Assembly (NCBI GenBank): GCA_019914945.1
Contig: CM034105.1
Location: 744,001-808,000, forward strand
Length of the DNA: 64,000 bases
Direction of reading: 5' to 3'
Source: Typha latifolia
Taxonomy: Eukaryota; Streptophyta; Magnoliopsida; Poales; Typhaceae
The notes under the pieces were generated by a model. That model did no database searches. It saw only the letters and a program-made list of their open reading frames with translations, and was not told the DNA's origin. The position numbers and the translations under genes were made by a program. Shown here one piece after another: positions 51,049 to 62,236 of the stretch (position 1 is the stretch's first letter; the number at the start of each line of letters is the position of its first letter).

Positions 51049-52563
51049 TTAAGCACTTGATAGCAGAATTGAACCAGGAAATGAAGCCGAGCCATTGTTT
51101 GGAGCTCCATTTAACTTAAGAATGGAAGCAATCAAATTGTATATCTCCACATTCTCAAAAGATGGCACTTTCCTGCCTCTCTCAAACTGAGGTCCATGGG
51201 CTATAAAGATAGTCCTCATTGAGAAGAACTTGTTGTCATAACCATGAGCTCCTCCGCACTCATTTCTCTTCGTCCTCTTCAACTCCACCTTGTAACCTTC
51301 TTCCAACATTCCAATGACTGGAGGAATCCTATAACTTGCAGAATAATGCAGACGACCGGGCAAATCCTCTTTAAGGAAGATTTTAAGATAATTCCCATTC
51401 TCAACCTTCCCTGAGCTCAATCCTTCATTCATCTTGGCTACAACTTCAGACGTTGAGATACCATCTGGAGGCCGAATTGCAAGCAACGGGGTAGTAGATT
51501 GAACCCAATCATGTGGAATTTTTATCCATGGAGATAAATCATCAAGAAAAATCAGTTTTTTATCACAAGTACCTACCATTCCATGATCCCCTAACAAGAT
51601 TATACTCACATCCTCAAAAATTCCTCTCTTTTCCAATCCCCCAATCAATCTACCAATCATGTCATCGATCCGGGATACTGCGGCTGTGATCTCGGGATCA
51701 TCGGGACCGACTTGATGGCCCTGGTGATCTGGGTCCTCAAAATAGAGAGTAAAAAACACGGGGATTTCATCACTTGGTAGATCGAAGTAGCTCAAAACAG
51801 TATCCACTCTTTGCTCAAATGGCACAGAGCCATCATAATGGCGGCAATACTTAGGAGGGCAATTCCAAGAACCTTTGCTTACCTCGGAGCCGGGCCAAAA
51901 GTAAGTGGCGGCAATGAATCCCTGGTCCACAACCGTCTCCCAAAGCGGTTCTCCAAGCCACCACTTCGGCTGGTGGCTGGACATAGTGAACACCTCCCCA
52001 GTCTCCGGATCAACGAAGTGGTTGTTGATGATGCCATGGAACGAAGGGTAGAGGCCTGTGACGATGGAGTAGTGGTTGGGAAACGTAAGAGTGGGGAAAA
52101 CTGGGATTAGACCCATCTCAGCTTCGGTCCCATTCGCGATCAACCGATGGATACTGGGCGTTGGGGTCTTAAACTGGTACCCAAATCGAAACCCATCAGA
52201 AGAAACGAGGATTACAACCGGGCGCTTGAGCTTGGCCAGGGGACGAGCGGTCGGTTCCGCCGGTTGGGGTTGCAAAGGTGGATCAGAGACGGCGTTAGAG
52301 CTGGCTCCGGATAAGTCGGGCGAATGATTCGAGGAGGAGTTGAAGAAGAGGAAGGCGAATCCGGCGGCGGTGGCAATGGCAACGCAAGTGGTGATCACAA
52401 GGAAGGAGAAGAGGAGAGCGGAAGGGGAGCGAGAAGACGAAGTGGGCTTAACGGAAGATGCGGAGAGGAGAGCCGTGGTGGGGTTCGGGTGGTCTTCTTC
52501 GACGTTGGTAGAGGTGGGTTCTTTGGGAGAAGGGGTGGAGATGGATAACGTGAAGGAAGCCAT
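51049..52563 (-). CDS. Type I nucleotide pyrophosphatase/phosphodiesterase (NPP/ENPP family)
   Basis: A single-exon gene of 504 residues. The family hydrolyses phosphodiester or pyrophosphate bonds of nucleotides outside the cytosol. The N-terminal 48 residues are Ser/Thr/Pro-rich, followed by one membrane segment (about 50-74, LLFSFLVITTCVAIATAAGF), which gives a type II topology with the catalytic domain in the lumen or apoplast. The alkaline-phosphatase-like metal ligands are visible: Asp123 in SSDGFR, the nucleophile Thr160 in PTLTFPNHY, the DPDHQGH motif (His284), GDHGM (Asp327/His328) and the C-terminal GGAHGYDN histidine. Several N-x-S/T sites suggest glycosylation. The protein is intact and full length. 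The preferred substrate cannot be told from sequence. Confidence 0.95.
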   Translation of the reverse strand: MASFTLSISTPSPKEPTSTNVEEDHPNPTTALLSASSVKPTSSSRSPSALLFSFLVITTCVAIATAAGFAFLFFNSSSNHSPDLSGASSNAVSDPPLQPQPAEPTARPLAKLKRPVVILVSSDGFRFGYQFKTPTPSIHRLIANGTEAEMGLIPVFPTLTFPNHYSIVTGLYPSFHGIINNHFVDPETGEVFTMSSHQPKWWLGEPLWETVVDQGFIAATYFWPGSEVSKGSWNCPPKYCRHYDGSVPFEQRVDTVLSYFDLPSDEIPVFFTLYFEDPDHQGHQVGPDDPEITAAVSRIDDMIGRLIGGLEKRGIFEDVSIILLGDHGMVGTCDKKLIFLDDLSPWIKIPHDWVQSTTPLLAIRPPDGISTSEVVAKMNEGLSSGKVENGNYLKIFLKEDLPGRLHYSASYRIPPVIGMLEEGYKVELKRTKRNECGGAHGYDNKFFSMRTIFIAHGPQFERGRKVPSFENVEIYNLIASILKLNGAPNNGSASFPGSILLSSA

Positions 52564-54737
52564 TAAAGGTGGCTCCTTTTTGGTTTCTCAACTCTCAAGG
52601 ATCGTACTGGGTCCTGGTTGCAGAAGAGAGAAGTATATTGGGATCTGGAAAGACGGACTGTGAGGCGTGAGCTGTGGGTGGAATAGAGTGGTTGACTCGT
52701 AGTTGTTGATGGGAATAGTCGTACAAGGAGTGGAATATCGCCCGATATTGGAATAGTTTCAGGAATATCCCGCAACCGATCTCCTATCCCATGTTTTTAT
52801 TCGCGATAGGTCGAATAAAGCGAGGTTTCTCCTACCCAAACTCCATCTGAAACGTGCAGTGCGTCGCACGAGCACTCCCATTAGGAGTGCAGCTGATCCT
52901 CTGCAGTGCCTAAATCTTTTGTACCATTTGGGAGCCAATGGAAAGCTGCCACCAAGTAGCAAGTTCCTGCCCTCTGTGCTGTTGATGGATCTGCTCCAGT
53001 TCGGTCGCTCTCGCTTTCTAATAATTGTTGAATTTAAGCATACAAGTGTATAGTTTGCATCAGAAACACATCGGCCAATATCTTAGATTCAATTTTCTCA
53101 ATCATTGAACGAAATGCTTAGTGTAGCTCTAGAATAGATTAGATGGCGACGAGATTCTAATAATAGAAAGAAAAAAAAAAAAGATGGAAGAAAAAACGAA
53201 CATTTTCTCACGTGCTAATGATGTCTTTCTTTGCAACCTCGCAGGGATTTGAAATCTTTCGAGCACGTGCTAATCGGGCCACTTGTTATCAAACGAAGTT
53301 TCTAGTATCGGCGGCGTGTTCGGGAGATTTGCCGACTTCAGTGCCAAAATAACTGGGCCGTGGACTGCCATTAAATGGGCCGGGCTTAGAGCTATGGGCT
53401 CTATTTATTTCATCCTCACCAATGTAGCTATTTAGCTAGTTACAGAATTGACCTTCAAGCTGACTTCATGGAACAATATAAAGGAAGATTGGTCACGGTT
53501 TCAGATTTTTAGTCGGCAGAAAGAGAAAGAGAGCCGCATTAATATAGCATTATCTCAACTAAATTGACAAATTAAATACTACCTGTGATCAGAAGACAAA
53601 TTAAAGAGGGTTTTTTTTTTATTATAGAAAGATCTCTTTCTTTCTTTCTTAATAGCAAAGGAACTTGATTTATGGTATTATCCTTGGCTACTAATACTCT
53701 GTCACACCTAAAAATTAAAATACTTGGCTTCCATAAATTTTTTTTTTGTAGGATATTTCATTGAGAAGCTGAGAGGATGTTTGTTAGTTATATATTAGGG
53801 CTTGATATTATGTTTTTATTATAGTGTTGTTTACTCTTATAACTAAGTGTTGAACTTATGTCGTTCGACTTTCCTCTCAATTTGTATTTTGTAGTGACTG
53901 ACGCTGTTGCGGGCTAGTGAGGTTATGGTGAGGGTCAAGGTAAGGGAGATGACTTCTTGTGGGGCTTGAGGTCGAAGAGGTTTCGATTGGATAATGGTTG
54001 AGAAAATTTGGAGGGAGATAAGCTAAGGTAAGAATTGCAGTTAGGGGGGTGAGAGAGAAAGAAAATTTTCTTGATGTCTCGGGGTGCTTACGACACCTCA
54101 TTTATAATGGTTATATCATTTTAGATGACTTGCCTTCCAAGCAATTCTATACTAGATTTAACTAGCTAAACTAACTCACCAAGTGAGTTCATGACTCCGA
54201 CTAACCTAATCATAACTCAACTTGATCGACCAGCTCTAACCACCTATTCATAACATATTTCAAGCCATTTTCAAATGTTTTAATGAGCTGCAAAAACGTA
54301 CATGCTTGATCAATTTTTTCCACAAACTTTTTAGCAATTAAATATATTTGATCCGTTGGTAGAACAATTGATCTACTTAATCAACATAATTATTTGAAAA
54401 CTATTATGTGTCTAAATATCCTCTGTCACTATCTAAGCTCAAATTAGACTCAATTGAAACTCGACCAAATTGAGATAAAGATTGTCAGTTGGAAGGTAGA
54501 TTTAAGATCATCTTGTTGTAACGGGCGGTTGACTCGAAGCAAAATAAGCTCAAAATTAGAATAAACTTTTGATCATAGATGGGGGGGTTGGTTACACTTA
54601 CACACCCCAGTGGTTAATGGTTATAACTTACAAGGGAGGACGGGGGACAATCCTGGGGATAATATAAATTTGGTTTCCCTTTGCATTACGTCGCACGGAC
54701 ATATCTCTATCTGGACCTCGTGCCGGCCCCTTCTCTA
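52564..54737. other. Divergent intergenic region between the phosphodiesterase and PRA1 genes
   Basis: The left part is the promoter of the leftward phosphodiesterase, the right part that of rightward PRA1. GGGCC motifs occur near 53346-53390. A perfect GCACTCC/GGAGTGC hairpin lies at 52872-52890. No coding region is recognised. Confidence 0.5.
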
Positions 54738-54750
54738 CTATATATAAATA
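54738..54750 (+). promoter_or_regulatory. TATA box of the PRA1 gene
   Basis: CTATATATAAATA, with its core TATATAAATA at 54741-54750, lies about 175 bp upstream of the ATG at 54922. The leader between them is C/T-rich. Confidence 0.6.
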
Positions 54751-54921
54751 TATCTTATCCCTAACAATAATGTACCAATAACTTCCCCACCTAATCCTCC
54801 AAATGATTTAATCCCTAACCCCCTCTTCTTCCCCTTCCAGAGAGAGAGAGACCTAAAAAGTCCTACCTTTTCTCGAACCAATCGGATCTCCTTCTTGAAT
54901 CCCTCTCAGATCTTGCTTGCC

Positions 54922-55512
54922 ATGACGACCTATGGCACGATTCCGACCTCCTCTTCTCCGGCGCCGTCGTCCTCCCTCGACTTCATCTCTCGCGCGAAGG
55001 AGCGAGGCCGCTCTGCCCTCGCCACTCGGCGCCCGTGGCGGGAGCTCGTCGATCGCCATGCTTTTGGGCTCCCGCTGAGCCTCGGCGAGGCCTACCTCCG
55101 GATCCGGACGAACATGGACTACTTCGCCATGAACTACGCCATCGTCGTCCTCCTCGTCGTTTTCGTCAGCCTCATCTGGCACCCCATCTCCCTCATCGTC
55201 TTCATCGCCGCCATGGTCGCCTGGCTCTTCCTCTACTTCCTCCGTGACGAGCCTCTCGTCGTCTTCGGGCGCGTGATCGGTGATCGCATCGTGCTCATCG
55301 TCCTCTCGGTGGTAACCCTCGTGTTGCTCTTGCTCACGAATGCCACGGTCAACATCTTGGTATCGCTTCTGGTCGGATTGGTGCTCGTGGCGGTGCACGC
55401 GGCGATGAGAAAGACGGAGGACTTGTATATGGATGAGGAGACCGCAGGGCCGGGGAGGTGGTATGTGCCTGTTGGGGAAGTGCGCGCGGGTTCTCCGTTG
55501 TCGAAATCGTAA
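54922..55512 (+). CDS. PRA1-family (prenylated Rab acceptor) protein
   Basis: A single exon, 196 residues, the usual size and structure for plant PRA1 genes. PRA1 proteins bind prenylated Rab GTPases and act in ER-Golgi-endosome vesicle traffic. The N-terminus is Ser/Thr/Pro-rich, then [21 protein letters not shown] and the conserved [18 protein letters not shown]. Two hydrophobic hairpins follow (about 75-115 and 125-160: [20 protein letters not shown], and [20 protein letters not shown]). The C-terminus is acidic/polar ([10 protein letters not shown]). The ATG at 54922 is the only convincing start; the frame upstream lacks an ATG. The sequence is GC-rich, as in monocot exons. It resembles the PRA1 F/E groups. 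Confidence 0.94.
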   Translation: MTTYGTIPTSSSPAPSSSLDFISRAKERGRSALATRRPWRELVDRHAFGLPLSLGEAYLRIRTNMDYFAMNYAIVVLLVVFVSLIWHPISLIVFIAAMVAWLFLYFLRDEPLVVFGRVIGDRIVLIVLSVVTLVLLLLTNATVNILVSLLVGLVLVAVHAAMRKTEDLYMDEETAGPGRWYVPVGEVRAGSPLSKS

Positions 55513-57097
55513 TAAGGTTCTGTCTAGTTGACGTTTATTTCTATGGATTTGAATTGAACACCAGATGTTTGTGGTTATGTCTCTATGGTTTCTGTTCGTG
55601 TGATTGTTATGGGCAAAGTTCTTGTTCCCTTTCCTTTCTCTTCGAGGACTCAAACAGATTAGCAGCACGAAATTCGTCTGTTTTTTTTTTCTATCCTTTC
55701 CTTTTGTGCATGATGAAATCTTCAAATTGTTAGATTGCTCTTCTTTTATTCTCCAATTATGGAGAGAGAGGATGAAGTCATTGGTAAAGGATGAAGCAAG
55801 CCTTCAATTGATTCATTGAACGAACTGTGAAGTTTTTTTCTTCTTGTTTTTTTTTATTATTCAATAGTAGGCCAACCTTCTTTACATATAAATACCCTTA
55901 GCTTTATCAAATTTTAATTAATATACTTAGTCTTTTACTCTAGACTTTAAATAGAGTGCGGTGCTGCTTCGAGAGGTGAGTTGCTTTTTTAAATTAACCA
56001 CACCATTGTGTTGAATTAAGTCACTAAATTATAAATAATTTTTTCTCCTAATAGTTATTTAAAGTTTTCTTTAATGTTTAAGACACCGAATGTCAGATAT
56101 AAGTTGAATAAAGAGCTAAATATCCGTCGATACAAAAGTACTAAGTTTTATTAAGTTTTAGCGAATATATTAAGTCGTATAATTTTAAGTCGTATACGTC
56201 GTCAAATAAAATACTATTGAGATATTGCTTTAAGCTATCACGTCGAATTGCTTTCCTAAACCAATCGTACCGCTAAACTATTAATAGAGCTAAGCCACTG
56301 CTGATTACTAAATTATTTTTTCAACAATAATTATTTAGAGTTGATATTAATTTAATAATCTTCTTGGTCATAGAGAAGAAATCTACTAATTCTACCATAG
56401 TTTATTTTTTATTAAAAAATAATTATTTGAGGTCGAGAGTTGAGGAGGCTCATATTGATGAGAGGCATGAAGGGCTTAAAACAGTCTCGAATGGGTCGGC
56501 AGGAAATTCTTGCAGTTAGACTCCTCAACTGGACTCCGATCGTCTTCTATGTACTCCTCTGGTAAGTCCTTTATTGTGTTATAACTCTCAGGAGCTTAAT
56601 TAACAGGGATGACAGCTTGTGATTGGTAAAGAAACCTGTCAAAAAAAAATTAATTTTGAAACTAGCTGATTTGGCAGCAGATCAAAGTCTGGCAAGGATC
56701 TCGAGTGTTGGAATTTCCTGCAAACATGGGTGCAGGCAATTAGCTCATTTTGTCGTTTGGAATGGAGCGGTCGACAATGGACCACGTGTTATTTGACTGG
56801 AAGCGGACACATGGCTGGCTGAGCTCTTTGTCTACTCACGTATTTATTGAAAAAAATAATATGAAAAAGGCTTTGATAATTTATAATTACGTATTTATTT
56901 GAAAACAGAGGGCATTTTAGTCCAGTTGCATCAAAAGTCGAGCTGAGCCCAGATACGCTCGAGTTGGTCCCGAATAAAGCCTATCATGGCCTGGCCCATC
57001 TCTACTCAGCCCGCAAACGAAGCCCAAACGTTTGATTAACTTCCCAAATAACGGCGTTGTGGTCGAGGTCGGTGGGCCTTTAACGCCGTTAAGTTAT

Positions 57098-57150
<53 letters not shown>

Positions 57151-57363
57151 TCTCCTCTTCCGATAGCGATACGCTTTCGCGCAACGCCTCTCCTTCCCCA
57201 TCCCCACCTTATTCCCACAAGCTTGGGAGATTAGATTTCCACCACCGCTTCCCTCGAGAAAGGAAAGGAAACGCTCCCCGTGTACTTATTGGATGATTCG
57301 AGCGGAGGAGGAGGCGAATAAAGGAAGAAGACGTGGTGGTGGTCGCGTTCTCCGCGGTTAGTA
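55513..57363. other. PRA1 3' flank and thioredoxin promoter
   Basis: AT-rich spacer contains three loosely related CTAAATTAT/ATAATTATTTA-type segments (near 56024, 56310 and 56404). GGCCCA (56993) and TGGGCC (57073) lie in the thioredoxin promoter, followed by a TC microsatellite. No gene is recognised. Confidence 0.5.
57102..57142. repeat. (CT)n microsatellite upstream of the thioredoxin gene
   Basis: About 20 CT units, 222-262 bp upstream of the ATG at 57364 and just after a TGGGCC motif at 57073; probably promoter or 5' UTR. Confidence 0.95.
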
Positions 57364-60327
57364 ATGGCCGATGCCCTCCTCTGCTGCGGCCCTCTCGCCC
57401 CTTCGTATCGCGATTCCCCGCTCTCATCCCAGCTTTATCCGACTTCTCCTCGGATAAGGCTATCTCGCAGGCCGAGAGTGGAAGCCACAGCGGCCGCTCT
57501 ATCGCGTCACCGGCCCAAGCGATTTGCTCGTCTCAAGGTATGCTTATAATCTTGCCAGCTACACGATCCTCGGATGAGAAATTTAGGATTTTTAGGGGGT
57601 TTGTTGGGTTCTTTGCTGGATTTTGCTAAATTTTCAGTGGGATTTGAGAATTGCGATCAGTTCAGCAACGGAAGGTGAAAGAGGTTGAGGATTTAATAAT
57701 ACTTTGATATCTTGCACTTTATTTTTTTTCTTGTTCTTCTTCGTCCTCTTTTTCCCGCTCCCGTGCGCCGGCCGAAGCGATTGGCTCATCTCAAGCTATG
57801 ATTCGCTCTTTTTTAATTCTACACCACCTGATGAGAAAAAGGAAAGCATTTTAGGTATTTTGGGGGCGTTTCTTTTCTGATTTATGCGAAATTTCTAGTG
57901 GGGGTGCCGCTGATGGTTTGCTGTCTTGAGATTGGTGAACTAATTAGCCATGGAAGGGAGGATTTATTTGAAGATTATGGAATTAGAAAGAAGATATCAT
58001 TCTTCATATTATTGGAAGCTTATTCCTGAGAACTTTATGATTCGGCATTTGCGTTTGTTGTCTGGATCGCAAGCTCTTTGTTAGTGAGACTGATTACTTC
58101 TTGAGAAGAATTTAGTGCTTTAATTTCCTGCACTACTATTTTGAATTCTCTTCATGACCTTTTTCTCTTCACTGATATGTGGTTTAGGTGCATGCAGTTG
58201 TTGCAGAGAATGATGGACCAAAGTGGTGGGAAAAGAATGCAGGACCAAATATGGTCGACATCCATTCTACGCAAGAGTTCTTGGATGCGTTGATGCAAGC
58301 TGGGGAGAGGCTTGTCATTGTTGAGTTCTATGGCACTTGGTGTGGTTCTTGTCGAGCTCTGTTTCCAAAGGTGGTTTCTCGCCATCTGTCTCCTATATAA
58401 CAAGCAGCTCTCTTCTTGTCTGCATTATTTTCATTCTTCAACAAACTGAGCGAGTGAATCATTTTCCAGAGATTCACTCAACTAAGCAGGTTGAATAATT
58501 TCTGGTTCTTGTTTATCACTACTTATCACACCTAACTCATGGAGACAATATTCACAAAATTTAGAAGACTTATAGACCAGTTTTTTTCCCCCTTTTTTTC
58601 TGAGTGTTTTGTGCTCTTCCGTCGATAAGAAATAATCTTATCAGATGCTGGTTATTCATTTTTTTCAAGTTACATTATAGACAGCATAAGAATTCTTACA
58701 GCAATGTAAGTCCTTGGAAGCTACTTAGGTGCACATATCCATTGTGTTATTTAAATCATATGTGGCTTGTCTTAAAAGCAGGTTTTTCATTGGCATTATA
58801 ATATATATGGCATACAATCATTTTCTTTTGATAACAGCAAGTTTTCTAGCACAGATGCTATGCACACAAATGTCCTGTTGCTGTATTAATGTAAGCATCC
58901 TTTATGTGGGAAACATCTTGGCTTGTCTTTATGTCTTATCTATATACGCATATTGAATTTAAAAGACATGCTTCGAATTTTAGTAGTCATAGATTTCAAT
59001 CAAAGAACCTTCTGGAGTACATGCAGAGAAGTTTTACCGGAGTCTATGAATCATTTGATCAAATTATTCATCCACTATTCTCGTGCGTTTATTTTAAAGA
59101 TATAGCTGTTACAGTAATTCCCCCGTTATGTTGTTGGTAGTTTACTCACATGTTTGAAGTTCATTATGCTTTGGTAAAGATTTCAGCACATAATAGGTGT
59201 GTGGTGTCACAGAAATGTCAAACTCCTGAGACATTGGATCTAAACTCTCTGGTGAGTAGTGATGTGACTATAAAGAGATGGAGTGTGAGAGAGAAAAGAA
59301 GAATAGATAAATCTTGTTCGCATCTTGGGAAACTTTCTTTATCTGTGGATGTGCCTTTGACATATCCATATAAATTAGGTTAAGTTTTTGATTTACACAT
59401 TTTGAGTAGGATGTCCTATCTTTACAGAATTTTGATTATAAACTGGTACTTTTTTAGTCAACATTTATAGTATACAAACCTCTGTTCTTAGTCCTATTTA
59501 TCAGATTTACACCATGCAATTATAGAATTTTGAATAAGAATTCACAATTTTGCATAGTCAAATTTTGCATTGTTACACCATGAACTGTTAAACTGTAACT
59601 TCCATGTTAATTATGCATGTATTTTTTGTGCAATGTCCTACTCGTCCTTTCTCCTGGGTGTTTATTCCTTCTATGTCTTTCTCTATGAAACATTGTAAAT
59701 AAATATACAACCTCGGTTTTTAATTTGGGAATTTCCTATCCATTTGGCTTGTTTAAGAATGCTTTTTCTATTATCTTTCAGCTCTGTAGGACAGCTCAGG
59801 AACACCCTGATATCTTATTCCTGAAAATAAATTTTGACGAAAACAAGCCTATGTGCAAAAGATTGAATGTGAGAGTGCTTCCGTATTTTCATTTCTATCG
59901 TGGAGCTGATGGACAATTGGAGTGTTTCTCCTGTTCCTTGGCTAAGGTAAGCGTATTTTTAAGTACTTCTTTTTAATGTTTAATTGTTTTGGGTAGTTCA
60001 GTTCATTAAACCTGAATATGCTTTGTAGCTGACATAGATGTACTGCAGCTCGAGATTTGGTTAAATGTAGGATTAGAAACTTCCATGAGTAAATTAATCT
60101 TTCATAATTAGCCATCAATTCCCTTTATTTCTTCGGTCATCTGAATGCCAAATTGATTTTGCTCTAATCTCTGTTGTGCATCCCTGCAGTTTCAGAAAAT
60201 AAAGGAGGCTATAGCAACACATAACACTGCTCGATGTAGCATCGGTCCGCCTGCAGGAATCGGCGATCTTAACCTCCTGGAAAACTCAAACTCACAGGAG
60301 AAGCCTGCAGAAGCCAGTTCCAGATAG
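57364..60327 (+). CDS. Chloroplast atypical thioredoxin (ACHT/thioredoxin-like 2 type)
   Basis: Four exons: 57364-57537, 58188-58370, 59782-59946, 60190-60327. Total 660 nt, 219 residues. The first exon (58 residues, rich in Ser/Arg/Ala and poor in acids) is a chloroplast transit peptide. The thioredoxin fold follows: [27 protein letters not shown] with redox cysteines 110 and 113, NFDENKPMC, and the cis-proline loop [14 protein letters not shown]. The active site is WCGSC rather than canonical WCGPC, as in the atypical ACHT family, which carries reductive or oxidative signals to stromal proteins. The tail [13 protein letters not shown] is also typical of the family. Introns are all phase 0. 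No lesion is seen; the ACHT subtype is not resolved. Confidence 0.93.
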
Positions 60328-61051
60328 TTATTTCCCCTTTATTTTCTAAATGTGGGCCGTTCTTTTTTCTCTTCCGTTTTCTTTGCAGATTGTTATAAGC
60401 AGTTCAAATGAACATTTTCCTTAGGTAGGAGCAAATGCCCAGGTCTCTTGTAACATCTCTCTTACACGTGGCATCACAAAAAGTTTGTATTAAAATTCTT
60501 TTATCATCACTATATGAAGTGTGTGTGTGTGTGTGTTATTTTCTATGTCCATTATTACTGTGTGAATTTCTGGAAATGAATTCTGATGAAGAGTACGTAA
60601 CTCTCTAATTGTGGCTATTCATTTACAAATGGAGAGCAAGAATACATCTGAGAAGTTAAACTACTGGCATTTCTTGTTTTCTACCAGTAACTACTGCAGG
60701 AGTTAAGATGTCGATTACAGAGCAGAGTCTCTCATTCAAATCCCTCAATTAGTATATAGAATGATGTTATGTTCACAGACACTGCTCTAAATTTTTTACA
60801 AATAGAATTACATCTATACTGTTTGTAGAATGTTTGCAGAGTGTTTCTGAGTAAGACTAGTTCATTTTTTTAAATCTAGCTTAATGATTAATTCTTTAGC
60901 CAAAGCTTAACTGCTTGTGACGAGTTCTCCATTCAAACTCAAATGACCATTGCTTTTTTCTTAAGCTCTTCCCAGACTTTGAATAGAGTTGGACGCCATG
61001 CATTCTCTTTCTTGTAGCTCCAAGTACTTCCTATCAAAATTGAATTAGTAG
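60328..61051. other. Convergent intergenic region
   Basis: It holds the thioredoxin 3' UTR on the left and the bHLH 3' UTR on the right. A TG microsatellite lies at about 60517-60535. No gene is seen. Confidence 0.55.
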
Positions 61052-62236
61052 TCAATCCCACCCCGGCGGCAACCCAGGATTGCCGGCTTCTTCTAGCGCG
61101 GCCACCGCCGCGTCCTTGACGACCTTCGCCATGGCTTCTTTAAACGACTCCTCGTCCCAGTCCCTGGTCTATGAACGATCAACGACACCAATAAGACGCA
61201 TTACTTCTACGTAAAAATGATCATATACATCACATAAAGGCTAAGAAATCAATTACGTATAAGCTCAATACCTTCACTTGTAACGTTAATCTCGCTCGCG
61301 CAAACATGCTTGTTTGACCCACAATACTACTTGCATCTATTGACATCAAGCTAAAACATCCAAATTGCCTCAAGCACTCAAGAATGTGAACAAGAACACC
61401 AGCCATTTCGCATTCTACTCTTAGTATTACTCTCAAATTTATTTGCATGGATTCCGATATCGAGTCGAAAACACTGGTTATATGAACTTCTACTCTTCTG
61501 CTCGAATCGCCGACGTCTTTCACTTCGCCCGATGGATAAAGTTGCATTTCTAGCATTCGATTTTTCTCCTCCAGCTCAGATATTTGAGCTTTCAAAGCTC
61601 CCAGATACTCCTTTGCCTTTGTAAGAACTGAAGCCTTGTCCGTCTGCAGTCACATTACAAATCCATAATCGAAGTCAAGCCTCTCTCTGTGTGCGTGTGT
61701 GTGTGTGTACTAATTATTAGCTAGAAACTTTGTTATGGAATTAACTGTGTTGCAAAGGCATGAACTCATACCTTAGACCCTTGTGGAAGTAGCATTCTAA
61801 GAGCATCAAAACTCTCGTTCAGCTTCTTTCTTCTCTTGCGCTCCGCAAGCACATGGTGCAACTGGTTGCTCGCCGTCAGCTCCTGAGTTCGATCTCCGAA
61901 CCGTGTCGTCATCTTATGCACCCTTCTCAACATCAAAATGGCCATCTTAAACATCTTCTGGCTATGAACGCCTCCCCTTGGCTGGAAATTTGGTGCAAGT
62001 GCTGAGTTGTAGGACTTGAAAGCCCTCAAAAGGCGGTACTTTCCGCTACTTTGGGCCTTCTCTTGTTGTCTATACTGACTTAGCAACGGAGAAGAGGGAG
62101 TCGAAGAGATGACGTCCAGCATCGCTCTCGCCATTGCTGCGTCATCGCTTTCCGGCGTCGGAAATCGGATATTCCGGGTTCGACCGTAGGCCTGCATTGT
62201 AATCTGGTGCTGGAATTGTTGGTCATTCTTTCGCAT
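61052..62236 (-). CDS. bHLH transcription factor (bHLH041-like)
   Basis: Three exons: 62236-61772, 61643-61272, 61168-61052. Total 954 nt, 317 residues. A Ser/Gln-rich N-terminus leads to the bHLH domain at about 125-175. Its basic region HHVLAERKRRKKL has the His-Glu-Arg pattern expected for E-box/G-box contact. Helix 1 is NESFDALRMLLPQGSK, and an intron falls in the loop before TDKASVL. Helix 2 (YLGALKAQISELEEKNRMLE) runs into a short leucine zipper. Residues about 185-275 look like an ACT-like regulatory domain. The C-terminus is WDEESFKEAMAKVVKDAAVA. The frame is open for seven codons upstream of the chosen ATG to a CTAG that could be a splice acceptor, so an extra 5' exon is possible. 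Longer bHLH041 relatives have more N-terminal sequence. Confidence 0.86.
61689..61708. repeat. (GT)n microsatellite in bHLH intron 1
   Basis: TGTGTGCGTGTGTGTG-type tract of about ten GT units, about 50 nt upstream of the exon 2 acceptor on the gene strand (AC repeats in sense). Confidence 0.85.

Noticed and set aside
54853..55725. 290-codon open frame on the minus strand
   Set aside because: It lies antisense to the PRA1 gene. It is rich in His/Arg/Asp/Glu as expected from a GC-rich shadow frame and has no recognisable domain.
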